64,000 bases of DNA from Candidula unifasciata (lineage: Eukaryota; Mollusca; Gastropoda; Stylommatophora; Geomitridae): positions 32,501 through 96,500 of the forward strand of contig CAJHNH020002473.1 of NCBI GenBank assembly GCA_905116865.2. Direction: 5' to 3'. Below the pieces are notes generated by a model that ran no database searches, was not told the DNA's origin, and was given only the letters and a program-made list of their open reading frames with translations. Of the stretch, positions 45,627 to 57,589 are shown one piece after another; positions within the stretch are counted from its first letter, which is position 1; each line of letters starts with the position of its first letter. Both the position numbers and the translations under genes were made by a program.

Positions 45627-46140
45627 TCTATATTAATAAAAATTTTAATTTTCCGTGGTCGTTAACTACAGACTGAGAAACTACTGAACCGATTGTTTTC
45701 AAAATTTCACACAACGTTGCCTTTGACTCAGTTTTCTGTCAGAAAATCGCACAACACACGAAGACGTAGCTCCAGCAACGATCAAATCAATATTTGTTTC
45801 GTTGCCAGTCCAGATTTGTTTTTAGTCGATTGGCCACCTTCGACTGCTGAGCAGAGCTGCCTAAAGATGCCTTTCCCCCCATGATCCATCTCTGACATTT
45901 CTTTACCGACCGCTTTCAAATTTTCACACAATGTTGCCTTAGACTCCACGCGTGTTTGTATGTATGAGTGTTGCACAAACTACGAACGACGTAGCTCCAA
46001 CAACGATCATTTCATTAGTTATTTTGTTGCCGGCCCGGATTTGTTTTTAGTTGATTGGCCACTTTTGACTGTGTAACACTGAACTTCACATTATTATTAT
46101 ATACAATTTCATTTCTACTAAATGCTTGAGTATTTAGTAG
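45627..46140 (+). mobile_element. Possible non-autonomous Helitron with an internal duplication
   Basis: It starts TCTATATTAATAAAA after an A (Helitrons insert between A and T and begin TC) and has CTGAACCGATTGTTTTCAAA, a phrase common near Helitron 5' ends. Two diverged direct copies 217 bases apart share TTTCACACAA-GTTGCCTT, AACGATCA and GGATTTGTTTTTAGTTGATTGG. At the right, 46115-46123 and 46132-46140 form a perfect 9-bp stem with an 8-base loop (CTACTAAAT / ATTTAGTAG). I do not see the CTRR terminus just after it, so the 3' end is unproven. Confidence 0.45.
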
Positions 46141-46560
46141 CGTAATTGTAGGTATTCCGCCTTTCACGTAGGTGATCGGCGTTCGATTCCCCACTGGATG
46201 ATAAAAAATTTTTTGAGGGGGTCCTAACTGGGTGGCTGATCGTTTTGTTGTGGTTTATAGATAGGCTGCGATATTTACGCCTTTTTTTTTTTTTTTTTTT
46301 TTTTGCTCGGTTTTGGGGTTTACAGCTAGCCAGCGATAGCGGTGACGTGATGCTCACTGGCTCACTGGTCATGTCACGGGTAATATTTGTTCGCCTTTGA
46401 GAGGGCGGTTGGCACGTTATGTTGTGGTTTACAGCTATGCTGCGATATCTGACCTAAAGTCTTCAGTCTTCGGTAGTATTTTGTAAGTATTCAGCCCGTC
46501 ACGTGTTTAAGCGGTGTTTGATTCCCCGCTGGGTGCAATTTTTTTCCCTTAAAAGGGGTG
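46141..46560 (+). mobile_element. tRNA-like SINE traces, two adjacent copies
   Basis: GGCGTTCGATTCCCCACTGG near 46185 and GGTGTTTGATTCCCCGCTGG near 46510 are B-box-like, each preceded by GTATTC-GCC-TCACG and followed by a T-rich run and GGTGGTTTACAGCTA-like words. Two copies of the same short unit. A T run lies at 46281-46304. Confidence 0.5.
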
Positions 46561-47510
46561 GTTGGCACATTGTGTTGTGGTTTACAGCTAGGTTGTGATA
46601 TCTGCGTCGGGGGCACAGTTAAACTAAACAGTCCGTGGCGACAGCTTGCGGCGTTAGCTCCTCTGGCTACAACGATCTGCACAGACAGTAGTGACCGTTT
46701 TGTTTTGTTGTTGTTGTGACGGTGGTGGTGGTAGTGGTAGCAGTAGTACTGGTACCCAATGGGTGATGTGGTAGCTGTTTACACTGGCCACATTTACTTC
46801 TCAGTACAGATTAATGCTACCTATTTTAGTCTGGGTGGACCCGGATGCCAAGCTCAAAATAACATCAATATTTCGTCAGGCGATGATTTTCCCATACTTC
46901 GTAGAGGATGATATGATTGTCGGGGGAGGGGGAAGGGGGGGGGTGTTGAGGGGTATTGATACCAGACACTGTTAACTGAGAGAGCTTAAAACATTATTTT
47001 ACAGTTCACATTTCTTAACTATTTCTTTTTTTAAACTTTGTCGCCAGGTGATAATCGTTCACTCATTCGGAGAGGGAGATATAATTGGGGGAAAAAAGGG
47101 GGGGGGGGGGGGTACGACAGACACTGTTAGCTCAGAGATCTTATAACATTATTTTACAGTTCTTAAATATTTATATTTTAATACCGCTTCCTCGGCTATT
47201 ATTATTATTATTATTATTATTGGAGTGCCAGTTTGTTGGTCAGTTAGAGGTATAGCAGTCAGCTTTACTTTCATTTGTTTAAGCATAAAATGATGCTTCA
47301 TCCTGCGATAAACAAATAATCCTTTTTTTTTTCTTTCTCTAACAGTGTGCACTTTATTCGACCACTGATATCGACATTCACTGATATGTTGCGTGTTCTA
47401 GAGTTGGCATATCAGACTATCTATGTAGCTGTGCAATGACTGATATTAACCATATAAGACAGGTGCGCTGTCTATTTTCTTTCTTTTCCAGTTTACCATT
47501 ATTATTTGTT
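46561..47510. other. Mostly unassigned stretch
   Basis: A minus-strand SINE-B scrap near 46755-46860, G runs near 46937 and 47100, a (TTA)n run at 47196-47220, and a diverged direct repeat: TTAAAACATTATTTTACAGTTC near 46986 and TTATAACATTATTTTACAGTTC near 47140 with similar surroundings. No gene. Confidence 0.5.
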
Positions 47511-47514
47511 ATTA

Positions 47515-47725
47515 TTGGGACCCCGGATATCATAGCAACTAGGCTTTCCCGTCTCGGCTGAAGCTCTTAAGTTTAAATTCGCATGCATCAGATTTTTAAA
47601 TAAAATGACCTTGACTCCTAGCTCGACCCAGCTTAAAATGGGTCCCAGAATAGTCGTAGAAAGTAAAGGTGGCTGGGTTGATGTTAACCACATCACTCGT
47701 TAAGTGCCGGTATATGTACGAAAAT
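47515..47725 (+). mobile_element. SINE family B, copy 4
   Basis: CCCGGATATCATAGCAACTA, TGACCTTGACTCCTAGCTCG, ACCCAGCTTAAAATGGGTCC, GAAAGTAAAGGTGGCTGG, ACCACATCACTCGTTAAGTG. The tRNA-like head is badly mutated. Confidence 0.65.
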
Positions 47726-48500
47726 GATCAAACATCATATGGAGATTAGGAGCAGGATATGTTTTGATTTGATTTGATGCAAGAACCGACATCACAGCAC
47801 CCGCGGCATTCCCATCTTCAGCCGCCAGCGAAGAGTTCCGATACTAATGGTGCCAGTAGCTTTCTGATTAAATGTCCGCCTTGCCTTTCCTCTGAGCCTT
47901 GAGCCTCTGCCAGGAGCAGGATATCTGCAAGGCTGACATTAGCCTAGTTATTCTTCTTTTTCTATACCTCCTTCTCCTCCTCCTCCTTTTGCTTCTCCTC
48001 CTCCTTCTTTTGCTTCTCCTCCTCCTCCTTCTTCTCCTTCTCCTCCTTCCGCTTCTTGTCATTAATTCTCCTCCTCATTATGCTTCTTGTTTCCTCCTCC
48101 TCCTCCATATATCCCCCACTAGACCATAAGACCCCACTCAGCTGACGCCAAGTAGTCCTATTCTTCCCATGTTGCTGACCCCGTGTGGTCCCTATAATTT
48201 TGACGTCATCAAGTAATAACCACTGTAGCTTATGTAGTTTTGTATCTTCTGACTTTGTTCCCTAGTGGATTTAAATGTGAGCCTTGAAACCTGCATGTAC
48301 ACGATAGTGGTACCATCAGTGCTGTATTTACGCATCGGCTGCATCTTAGGCCCTCACAGTCTACCGGGGCCTCAACAGATTCTTTTTTTCCCCTCACAAA
48401 TACCATTAAAAAATGTTTATATGCATTTTTTAAAAAATAGAGCGCTTAAACGGCAGGTGTTTCCATCATCCACACAGTTAAAGAAATAGGGTGCTAAAAT
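47726..48500. other. Unassigned stretch with a pyrimidine tract
   Basis: CTCCTT/CTTCTC tract at about 47955-48060 and 48065-48110. No gene. Confidence 0.5.
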
Positions 48501-48504
48501 GTGA

Positions 48505-48935
48505 CATAGAACCTGTTCTGTTGTATGGCAGCGAATCTTGGAGTGTCACTGAACAAATTAAGAAGAATTTAGAAGCACCAGAGATGTGGTTTCTGAGATG
48601 AATGTTACGAATACCTTGGACGGCCAGAGCAACTAACAAAGATTGCTTGAAAGAAGCTTATGAAAATCAATCTCTATATACAACAATAAGAAAGAGACAA
48701 ACATTGTTCTTTGGCCACAAATTGAGAAGAGAGACTTTGGAGAACATCGTGACAACTTGAAAGATCAGTGGGAAAAGGGTTAAGGAAGACCATGATAAAT
48801 GATGCTGGATGGGCTAAAACGATGGCATGGAGGGATATCATCTAGAGAGCTGTTTCAGGCAACCAGTGATCGTGCTCTGTGGAGACGCATGAGCGCATAC
48901 GCCAGTTGGCAAGGCACGTGATGATGATGATACAG
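48505..48935 (+). mobile_element. LINE reverse-transcriptase tail
   Basis: It reads EPVLLYGSESWSVTEQIKKN, LEAPEMWFLR, MLRIPWTARATNKDCLKEAY and TIRKRQTLFFGHKLRRETLE before frames break; the DNA end matches 44082-44375 on the other strand and stops at GATGATGATGATA. Same RTE/CR1-like family as 17385-18556. Confidence 0.85.
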
Positions 48936-49064
48936 TTAAAAGGTGTTCATATTGGCAAGTTTTTTTTTTTTTGGATTAACTGGTGTCATTTGAAACGGTA
49001 GAGGCCTCTGGGCGTTATACAGGTTAGGGGCCTGCTGGAGTCTAAATCCGGGCCTGGGTGCCGT

Positions 49065-49260
49065 ATATTGCTGCAGCAACACTGAACACTTGAGTGGGTA
49101 CCAGGTACAGTCCTGGAAACTGATGCTGACCCCATTACCCACCAAGTGCCGTTTGGTCTATAAAATAGAGGTCTAGCCCTATATACCCAGTACGTTTGAA
49201 GGCGTGGGAAAAGGGTCTTGACTTGATCCTGGTAACTGGGATGCCGAGCGTGAGGTGGCA
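49065..49260 (+). mobile_element. SINE family B, copy 5 (3' part)
   Basis: CTTGAGTGGGTACCAGGTAC, AGTCCTGGAAACTGATGCTG, ACCCACCAAGTGCCGTTTGG, TCTATAAAATAGAGGTCTAG. The GTAAAGGCGGCC block is deleted. Confidence 0.65.
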
Positions 49261-49499
49261 AACCCGCTTCTGTATGTGCACATACTACGGGTGGTGATTA
49301 TGTGATTACCTATATGTCTATCCCGATTACGGATTTGTGGGAATTACTGTCGATATTGTCCAGACCAGTTATAAATGTGTCATTCTCCGTTGCGAATTTG
49401 TCTAGTCTCATTGTAATATTTTCTAGTCTCGCGGTAACATTATCCAGTCTCGTTGTAAATTTTTTTTTTTTTTAGAAAAGTTTCGGCCACCCATTGTAA

Positions 49500-50345
49500 G
49501 GCTTTTGCTTCTTCTTCTTTTACTCTCCCCTCCCTTTTCTTCTCCCCTTCCTCTGCCTCTTCCTCCTCATTTTTCGCCTCCTCTTCTTTCTACTTCTTCC
49601 CCTGCTCATTCTCCCTCTGCTGCTTTTTTTTCATTTTTTTACCTCATTTTCTGTCGTCTCCTGTTTTCTTTCTACTTCTCTTCCTCTTTCTCCTCCTTCT
49701 TATCATTCTCCTACTTTTCAGTCTTCTTCGTCTTTTTCTCTCCTTTAATTTTTTTTCTTATTCCCCTCCTCTTCGCCTATTCCCCTCCTCTTCGCCTATT
49801 CCCCTCCTCTTTACCTATTCTCCCCCTCTTTGCCTATTCCCCTCCTCTTCGCCTATTCTCCTCCTCTTCGCCTATTCTCCTCCTCTTCGACTATTCTCCT
49901 CCTCTTCGCCTATTCTCCTCCTCTTTGCCTATTCTCCTCCTCTTCGCCTATTCTCCTCCTCTTCGCCTATTCTCCTCCTCTTCGCCTATTCTCCTCCTCT
50001 TCGCCTATTCTCCTCCTCTTCGCCTATTCTCCTCCTCTTCGACTATTCTCCTTCTCTTCGCCTATTCTCCTCCTCTTCGCCTATTCTCCCCCTCTTTGCC
50101 TATTCTCCTCCTCTTCGACTATTCTCCTCCTCTTCGCCTATTCTCCTCCTCTTCGACTATTCTCCTCCTCTTCGACTATTCTCCTCCTCTTCGACTATTC
50201 TCCTTCTCTTCGCCTATTCCCCTCCTCTTCGCCTATTCTCCTCCTCTTCGCCTCCTCTTCGCCTATTCCCCTCCTCTTCGCCTATTCCCCTCCTCTTTGC
50301 CTATTCCCCTCCTCTTCGACTATTCTCCTCCTTTTCGCCCTCACG
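49500..50345. repeat. Pyrimidine tract and 19-bp minisatellite, about 30 copies
   Basis: 49500-49760 is irregular CT-rich sequence; from about 49765 the unit is CTCCTCCTCTTCGCCTATT. Variants GACTATT and TTTGCC recur. Runs of pure pyrimidine span 13-14 bases per unit. The LLLFAYSPPLRLF frames are artefacts. Confidence 0.96.
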
Positions 50346-50524
50346 TCAACATGTCTGGTATATTGGCCGTTCCCGCCATGCACCAGCCTCTTGCTACCAC
50401 ATTGAAATATCTCTTCTCCAGGGCCGCATTTAGACTTGATGAGGCCCTAATCTATGTAAAACCCGAGTTTTCAATTGCACCAGTTAATCTCAGAAAACTG
50501 TAACATATATCAGTTACTTCACTT

Positions 50525-51320
50525 CGAGTCCCCCTGTCTCATAGTCAGCGTAGTCCCCTTGTCTCATAGTCAGCGTAGAGTCCACTTGTCTCATAGTCAG
50601 CGTAGAGTCCACTTGTCTCATAGTCAGCGTAGTCCCCTTGTCTCATAGTCAGCGTAGTCCCCTTGTCTCATAGTCAGCGTAGTCCCCCTGTCTCATAGTC
50701 AGCGTAGTCCCCTTGTCTCATAGTCAGCGTAGAGTCCACTTGTCTCATAGTCAGCGTAGTCCCCTTGTCTCATAGTCCACTTGTCTCATATAGTCAGCGT
50801 CAGCGAGTCCACTTGTCTCATAGTCAGCGTAGTCCCCCTGTCTCATAGTCAGCGTAGAGTCCACTTGTCTCATAGTCAGCGTAGAGTCCACTTGTCTCAT
50901 AGTCAGCGTAGAGTCCACTTGTCTCATAGTCAGCGTAGAGTCCACTTGTCTCATAGTCAGCTTAGAGTCCACTTGTCACATAGTCAGCGTAGAGTCCACT
51001 TGTCTCATAGTCATCGTAGAGTCCACTTGTCTCATAGTCAGGGTAGAGTCCACGTGTCTTATAGTCAGCGTAGAGTCCAAGTGTTTCATAGCCAGCGTAG
51101 AGTCTACGTGTCTTATAGTCAGCGTAGAGTCCAAGTGTTTCATAGCCAGCGTAGAGTCTACGTGTCTCATAGTCAGCCTAGAGTCTTAGTGTTTTATATT
51201 CAGCGTAGAGTCCATGTGTCTCAGTCAGCGTAGAGTTCGTGTGTCTCATAGTCAGCCTAGTGTCCAAGTGTTTCATAGTCAGCGTAGAGTCCACGTGTCT
51301 CATAGTCAGCGTAGAGTGTG
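50525..51320. repeat. Minisatellite, 24-27-bp unit, about 30 copies
   Basis: Units share GTCTCATAGTCAGCGTAG followed by TCCCCTT, AGTCCACTT or AGTCCACGT. The short CCCC form dominates the left end and AGTCCAC units the middle; the right end is diverged (GTGTTTCATAGCC). Confidence 0.96.
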
Positions 51321-51720
51321 TGTGTGTGGGAACGGCTGGGAGGGAAAAGGGGGGGGGGGGTGGTCGCCAAGTGAAAAGAGAAGACGGGGGGGGGGGGGGG
51401 GCACATAAGTGAATGGAAGCGTTGATATCAGCAACAGCTTTCGTGATGCACATGTGTATGTGTACGTGTGTGAATGTTTTTGTTTGTGTGTGTTATGTAC
51501 GTTTGCTTATGTGCGCTGACGTGTGTGTGTATGTATGTGCGTGCGTATATTTGTTTGCACATGTCAGCAGACGACGTCGGGGAGCGGTGCTCAGCTTGGA
51601 ACAGGCTACTAGAGGCAGCACGGATCGATTCTAGCAGGACAGGCTTGTATTTACTTACTGCGAATACGCGATGCCGTATCGATCCACCGTATTCATGGAC
51701 CTTTGCAATCAGCGATGCGA
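51321..51720. other. G-rich runs, GT run and unassigned sequence
   Basis: G runs at 51350-51360 and 51387-51402, GT/GC alternation 51455-51560, then about 150 bases with no recognised feature. Confidence 0.5.
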
Positions 51721-51721
51721 T

Positions 51722-53112
51722 GTGAAAAATACTGAAACTTGTTTCTTTTCTGTTCACCAATACACGCTGTGCTGAAATGTAAAACACTGAAACTTGTCTA
51801 TTCTCTGTTTACTGATACAGACTGTGCTGAAATGTGAAATACTGACACTTGTCTCTTCTCTGTTTACTGATACAGACTGTGCTGAAATGTGAAATACTGA
51901 CACTTGTCTCTTCTCTGTTTACTGATACAGACTGTGCTGAAATGTGAAATACTGACACTTGTCTCTTTTCTTTTCACTGATACAGACTGTGCTGTAATGT
52001 GAAATACTGACACTTGTCTATTCTCTGTTTACTGATACAGACTGTGCTGTAATGTGAAATACTGACACTTGTCTATTCTCTGTTTACTGATACAGACTGT
52101 GCTGTAATGTGAAATACTGACACTTGTCTATTCTCTGTTCACTGATACAGACTGTGCTGTAATGTGAAATACTGACACTTGTCTCTTCTCTGTTCACTGA
52201 TACACACTGTGCTGAAATGTGAAACACTGACACTTGTCTCTTCTCTGTTCACTGATACAGACTGTGCTGAAATGTGAAATACTGACACTTGTGTCTTCTC
52301 TGTTCACTGATACAGACTGTGCTGAAATGTGAAATACTGACACTTGTCTATTCTCTGTTCACTGATACAGACTGTGCTGAAATGTGAAATACTGACACTT
52401 GTCTCTTCTCTGTTCACTGATACAGACTGTGCTGAAATGTGAAATACTGACACTTGTGTCTTCTCTGTTCACTGATACAGACTGTGCTGAAATGTGAAAT
52501 ACTGACACTTGTCTCTTCTCTGTTCACTGATACAGACTGTGCTGAAATGTGAAATACTGACACTTGTCTATTCTCTGTTCACTGATACAGACTGTGCTGA
52601 AATGTGAAATACTGACACTTGTCTCTTCTCTGTTCACTGATACAGACTGTGCTGAAATGTGAAATACTGACACTTGTGTCTTCTCTGTTCACTGATACAG
52701 ACTGTGCTGAAATGTGAAATACTGACACTTGTCTCTTCTCTGTTCACTGATACAGACTGTGCTGAAATGTGAAATACTGACACTTGTCTATTCTCTGTTC
52801 ACTGATACAGACTGTGCTGAAATGTGAAATACTGACACTTGTCTCTTCTCTGTTTACTGATACAGACTGTGCTGAAATGTGAAATACTGACACTTGTCTC
52901 TTCTCTGTTCACTGATACAGACTGTGCTGAAATGTGAAATACTGACACTTGTGTCTTCTCTGTTCACTGATACAGACTGTGCTGAAATGTGAAATACTGA
53001 CACTTGTCTCTTCTCTTTTCACTGATACAGACTGTGCTGTAATGTGAAATACTGACACTTGTCTCTTCTCTTTTCACTGATACAGACTGTGCTGAAATGT
53101 GAAATACTCAAA
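51722..53112. repeat. Minisatellite, 55-bp unit, about 25 copies, with a 4-unit higher-order repeat
   Basis: The unit contains GATACAGACTGTGCTGAAAT, GTGAAATACTGACACTTGTC and TCTTCTCTGTTCACT. In the right half, CTTGTCTATTC, CTTGTCTCTTC, CTTGTGTCTTC, CTTGTCTCTTC appear in the order A-C-G-C and repeat every 220 bp (A types near 52348, 52568, 52788). The left quarter has GTAATG and GTTTACTG variants instead. Confidence 0.97.
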
Positions 53113-53114
53113 CG

Positions 53115-54025
53115 TGTTTCTGTGATATGCCCTGCATGGGCACCAGAAGCCGGGCTCAGACACATTGAGCGCCCCCCCCCCCCCCCTGGGGATACCCGAG
53201 CTCCGCAACTCTGATAATTGGTAGCAGGCTGAGCTTAGTGCCTCCCCCCACCCCTTGTTTTTAAAGAAACGTTCTCTTTTAAAGCCGTAGTGTATATATT
53301 TCCTGTTATTTTACATATATTAATATATTTATCCCCCTTCAGCAAATAATAATAGTAATAATAACAATAGCAATTATTATTGTGCACTTAAACAGGGCTT
53401 ACGCCGCTTGAGCACCGCCTCTTATAAAATTAAAATAGGCTCTTTATGTCGATCTTCTCCTCATATGCAGTCTAGCTCTCATCCTGTACCACCTTGGCCT
53501 CCTATACACCCCTTTCCTCTAGATCAGACAGACTATAGTGCACACAATTGTACGTCTGCTAAATAATGCTGGCTAGCGTATGTATACGTTACGGACGATG
53601 GTTGTTACCACAGCCAGCCTAGGCGGGTCCTGATAAAGGGAAATCTCATTCTTTCTATCTTCTAATCCTTGATGTATGAATGACGTGTTTTGTGTGTGTG
53701 TGATGTGTGTGTGTGATGTGTGTGTTTGATGTGTATCTTAGCTTATAGCAAGCTCTGTGTTCGCTATGATCTCTGAAGCATCGCTGTTTCCCCCCTGTGA
53801 AAGACTGGAATGTTTCTCTCACATTCTGTAGAAGATTGCTCCCATAGTGCTCATTTCTGTGGAGAATTACAACATGTTTGGGTTCTGTTGACCATTGAAC
53901 CGACTCCTGTTGTTTGTTGGTTTATAGACTGTAGAATGTTGGTTTTGTTTGTTGGTTTAGTCTGTAGAATGTTGCTTTTGTTTGTTGGTTTGCTTTAAAT
54001 GTCAGCAGACTTTGAGAGCGCAACT
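53115..54025. other. Unassigned stretch
   Basis: C run at 53172-53186, (GTGT)n near 53693-53730, and three units of TGTAGAATGTTG(G)TTTTG with TTTGTTGGTTT near 53930-53990. No gene. Confidence 0.5.
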
Positions 54026-54027
54026 CA

Positions 54028-54465
54028 ACAGCTCACAACTAGAGGTTTCCCGGACTTATAGAAGAACTCATAGCTAGAGTTTTCCGAGACTTACAGAACT
54101 ACTTGTAGCCAGAGTTTTTCTTAGACTTTTAAAACTACTCATAGCTAGAGTTCTACCAGACCTATAGATATACTCATATTATACATTTCCTAGACTTATA
54201 TAACAACTTATAGCTAGAGGTTTCCTAGACTTATATAACACAGCTGGTAGCCAGAGTTTTCACAGACTTATAGAACTACTCATAGCTAGAGTTTTCCCAG
54301 ACTTATAGAAATACTTGTAGTTAGAGGTTTCCCAGACTTATAGAACTACTCATATCTAGAGTTCTACACTTATAGCACAACTCATAGCCATAGTTTTCCT
54401 GGACTTATAGAACAACTCATAGCCAGAGTTTTCCCAGACTTATAGAACTACTCATAGCTAGATTG
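54028..54465. repeat. Diverged minisatellite, ~36-bp unit, about 11 copies
   Basis: Units share ACTTATAGAACTACTCATAG and CTAGAGTTTTCCCAG with many substitutions and small length changes. Much older looking than adjacent arrays. Confidence 0.88.
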
Positions 54466-54637
54466 TCCGGACATACAAGTATGTCTTGTTTAGAACTAAA
54501 ATTAATTCTCATTGTCTGCCGCATTGTATCTGTGACTCCCATTGTCTTCCTGATCCTAAAAATGTCTTGTAAGCTGTATGTAGGGCTCTAACTGTCTTCC
54601 TTACTGTCTGCACGTGTATACCTCACGTACAACAAAA

Positions 54638-54770
54638 GTGTGTGTATGTGTGTGTGTTTGTGTGTGTGTTTGTGTGTGTTTGTGTGTGTGTGCGGTACAC
54701 ACACGCGAACGCTCGCTCACACACACATACATATATATATATACATACATGTGTGTGTGTGTGTGTATCT
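54638..54770. repeat. Compound GT/CA/AT microsatellite
   Basis: GTGTGTTT repeats, CACACG, then ATATAT/ACAT and a GT run. Confidence 0.95.
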
Positions 54771-54884
54771 ATCCTAGACCTGTATTGAAAGAGTGTGTTG
54801 TGACGACACATGGCTCTGTAGCTGATAAGGTCGGCCTTGATAGATGGTCTCAGGTGTCGCTGACGGGTAGATCTGCTCAACACA

Positions 54885-57015
54885 GGCAGTGGATGCTGTT
54901 ATGTCTGTCGTTTCCCCAGGTAGATTATGTTGTTATTCTGTTTTTTTTTCTACTGGTAGAGGATGCTGTTGTGTCTGTTGTGTTTTTCCTGGTAGAGGAT
55001 GCTGTTATGTTCGCTGTTTCTTCTGGTAGATGCTGCTGTTATGTCTTTTGTTTCTCCTGGTAGAGGATGCTATCATGTCTGCTATTTCTCCTGGAATTAA
55101 CTGCAGTTATGTCTGCTTTTCTACTGGCAGTGGATGACTTTATGTCTGTTTTTTTCTCCTGGTAGAGGATGCTGTCATGTCTGCTATTTCTCCTGGAAGT
55201 AAATGCAGTTATGTCTGCTGTTTCTACTGGCAATGGATGCTGTTGTGTCTGTTGTTTCTCCTGGTAGAGGATGCTATCATATCTGCTATTTCTCCTGGAA
55301 GTAACTGCAGTTATGTCTGCTGTTTCTACTGGCAATGGATGCTGTTATGTCTGTTGTTTCCCCCTGGTAGAGAATGCTGTCATGTATGCTATTTCTCCTG
55401 GAAGTAAATGCTGTTATGTCTGCTGTTTCTACTGACAGAGGATGCCGTTTTGTGTGTATTTTTTCTTGGTAGAGGATGCTGTTATGTCTGCTGTTAATCC
55501 TGGTTGACGATGCTGTAATGTCTGTTGTTTATGTTGGTAGATAATGATGTTGTGTTTTCTTATAGAGGATTCTGATGTCTGTTGTTTCTGCTTATAAAGG
55601 ATACTGTTATGTCTATTGTTTCTCCTGGTAGAGGATGCTGTTGTTTCTCCTGGTAGATGATGCTGTTATGTTTGTTGTTTCTCCTGGAAGTAAATGCAGT
55701 TATGTCTGTTGTTTCTCCAGGCAAAGGATGCCGTTATGTCTGCTGTTTCTACTTCTGGATGAGGCTATATCTGTTGTTTATGAGTAGATGATGCTGTTTG
55801 TCTCCTTATAGAGGATACTGATATGTCTGTTGTTTCTCCTGATAAAGGATGCTGTTATGTCTGTTGTTTCTCCTAGTTAAGAATGCTGTTATGTCTTTTG
55901 TTTCTTCTCGTGAAGGATGCTGTTATTTCCTTAGTTTCTCCTAATGGGTGACGCTGGTATACTTGTTGTTTCTCCTGATGAAGGGAGGTGTTATGTATGT
56001 TGTTTCTCCTGATGAAGGGAGGTGTTATGTATGTTGTTTCTCCTGATGAAGGGAGGTGTTATGTATGTTGTTTCTCCTGATGAAGGGAGCTGTTATGTAT
56101 GTTGTTTCTCCTGATGAAGGGAGGTGTTATGTATGTTGTTTCTCCTGATGAAGGGAGGTGTTATGTATGTTGTTTCTCCTGATGAAGGGAGGTGTTATGT
56201 ATGTTGTTTCTCCTGATGAAGGGAGGTGTTATGTATGTTGTTTCTCCTGATGAAGGGAGGTGTTATGTATGTTGTTTCTCCTGATGAAGGGAGCTGTTAT
56301 GTATGTTGTTTCTCCTGATGAAGGGAGCTGTTATGTATGTTGTTTCTCCTGATGAAGGGAGGTGTTATGTATGTTGTTTCTCCTGATGAAGGGAGGTGTT
56401 ATGTATGTTGTTTCTCCTGATGAAGGGAGCTGTTATGTATGTTGTTTCTCCTGATGAAGGGAGCTGTTATGTATGTTGTTTCTCCTGATGAAGGGAGCTG
56501 TTATGTATGTTGTTTCTCCTGATGAAGGGAGGTGTTATGTATGTTGTTTCTCCTGATGAAGGGAGGTGTTATGTATGTTGTTTCTCCTGATGAAGGGAGC
56601 TGTTATGTATGTTGTTTCTCCTGATGAAGGGAGGTGTTATGTATGTTGTTTCTCCTGATGAAGGGAGGTGTTATGTATGTTGTTTCTCCTGATGAAGGGA
56701 GGTGTTATGTATGTTGTTTCTCCTGATGAAGGGAGGTGTTATGTATGTTGTTTCTCCTGATGAAGGGAGGTGTTATGTATGTTGTTTCTCCTGATGAAGG
56801 GAGGTGTTATGTATGTTGTTTCTCCTGATGAAGGGAGGTGTTATGTATGTTGTTTCTCCTGATGAAGGGAGCTGTTATGTATGTTGTTTCTCCTGATGAA
56901 GGGAGCTGTTATGTATGTTGTTTCCCCTAATGGGTGTTGCTGGTATATTTGTTGTTTCTGCTGATGGAGGATGCTGTTATGTCTGTTGTTTCTCCCGGTG
57001 GAGAATGCTGTTGTT
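54885..57015. repeat. Minisatellite, 34-bp unit, decayed flanks with a homogeneous core
   Basis: 54885-55960: diverged units around GTTTCTCCTGGTAGAGGATG and CTGTTATGTCT. 55965-56925: about 27 nearly identical units of GTTATGTATGTTGTTTCTCC plus TGATGAAGGGAGGT, varying only in GGAGGT or GGAGCT. 56930-57015: diverged again. One array with a recently amplified centre. Confidence 0.96.
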
Positions 57016-57079
57016 TCTTAAGAGTTAAAGCAACATCAACAAAACTAACATATAATACACTAGAGTACCTTCAACAAAA

Positions 57080-57545
57080 TAAATAACTAACATAAACACA
57101 CGAGAATGCCCGCAACAACACAGATAACTAACATTTTACACAGCAGAATGCAAGCAACAACACAAATAACTAACATATAACACAGCAGAGTGCAATCAGC
57201 AACACAAATAACTAACATATAACACAGCAGAGTGCAAGCAACAACATAAATAACTAACTTGTAACACAGCAGAGTGCAAGCAACAACACAAATAACTAAC
57301 ATGTAACACAGCAGAGTGCAATCAGCAACACAAATAACTAACATATAACACAGCAGAGTGCAAGCAACAACACAAATAACTAACATATAACACAGCAGAG
57401 TGCAAGCAACAACACAAATAACTAACATGTAACACAGCAGAGTGCAAGCAACAACACAAATAACTAACATGTAACACAGCAGAGTGCAAGCAACGCAAAT
57501 AACTAACATATAACACAGCAGAATGCCTGCAACCACACGCAATCC
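57080..57545. repeat. Minisatellite, 42-bp unit, about 11 copies
   Basis: The unit contains CACAAATAACTAACATATAA, CACAGCAGAGTGCAAGCAAC. Period 42 keeps the minus strand open (LLCYMLVICVV), a hydrophobic artefact. Confidence 0.95.
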
Positions 57546-57589
57546 CAGAAATAGCGAAATAAAAAACAATTATGTAAAGCAAGTCTTAG

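Noticed and set aside
49505..50503. 332-codon Leu/Ser/Pro-rich frame
   Set aside because: Pyrimidine tract and 19-bp array; frames rotate and continue equally in a second frame.
57087..57569. 160-codon hydrophobic frame like a multi-pass membrane protein
   Set aside because: 42-bp array, multiple of three; hydrophobicity comes from the TAACAT/TGTTAT unit.
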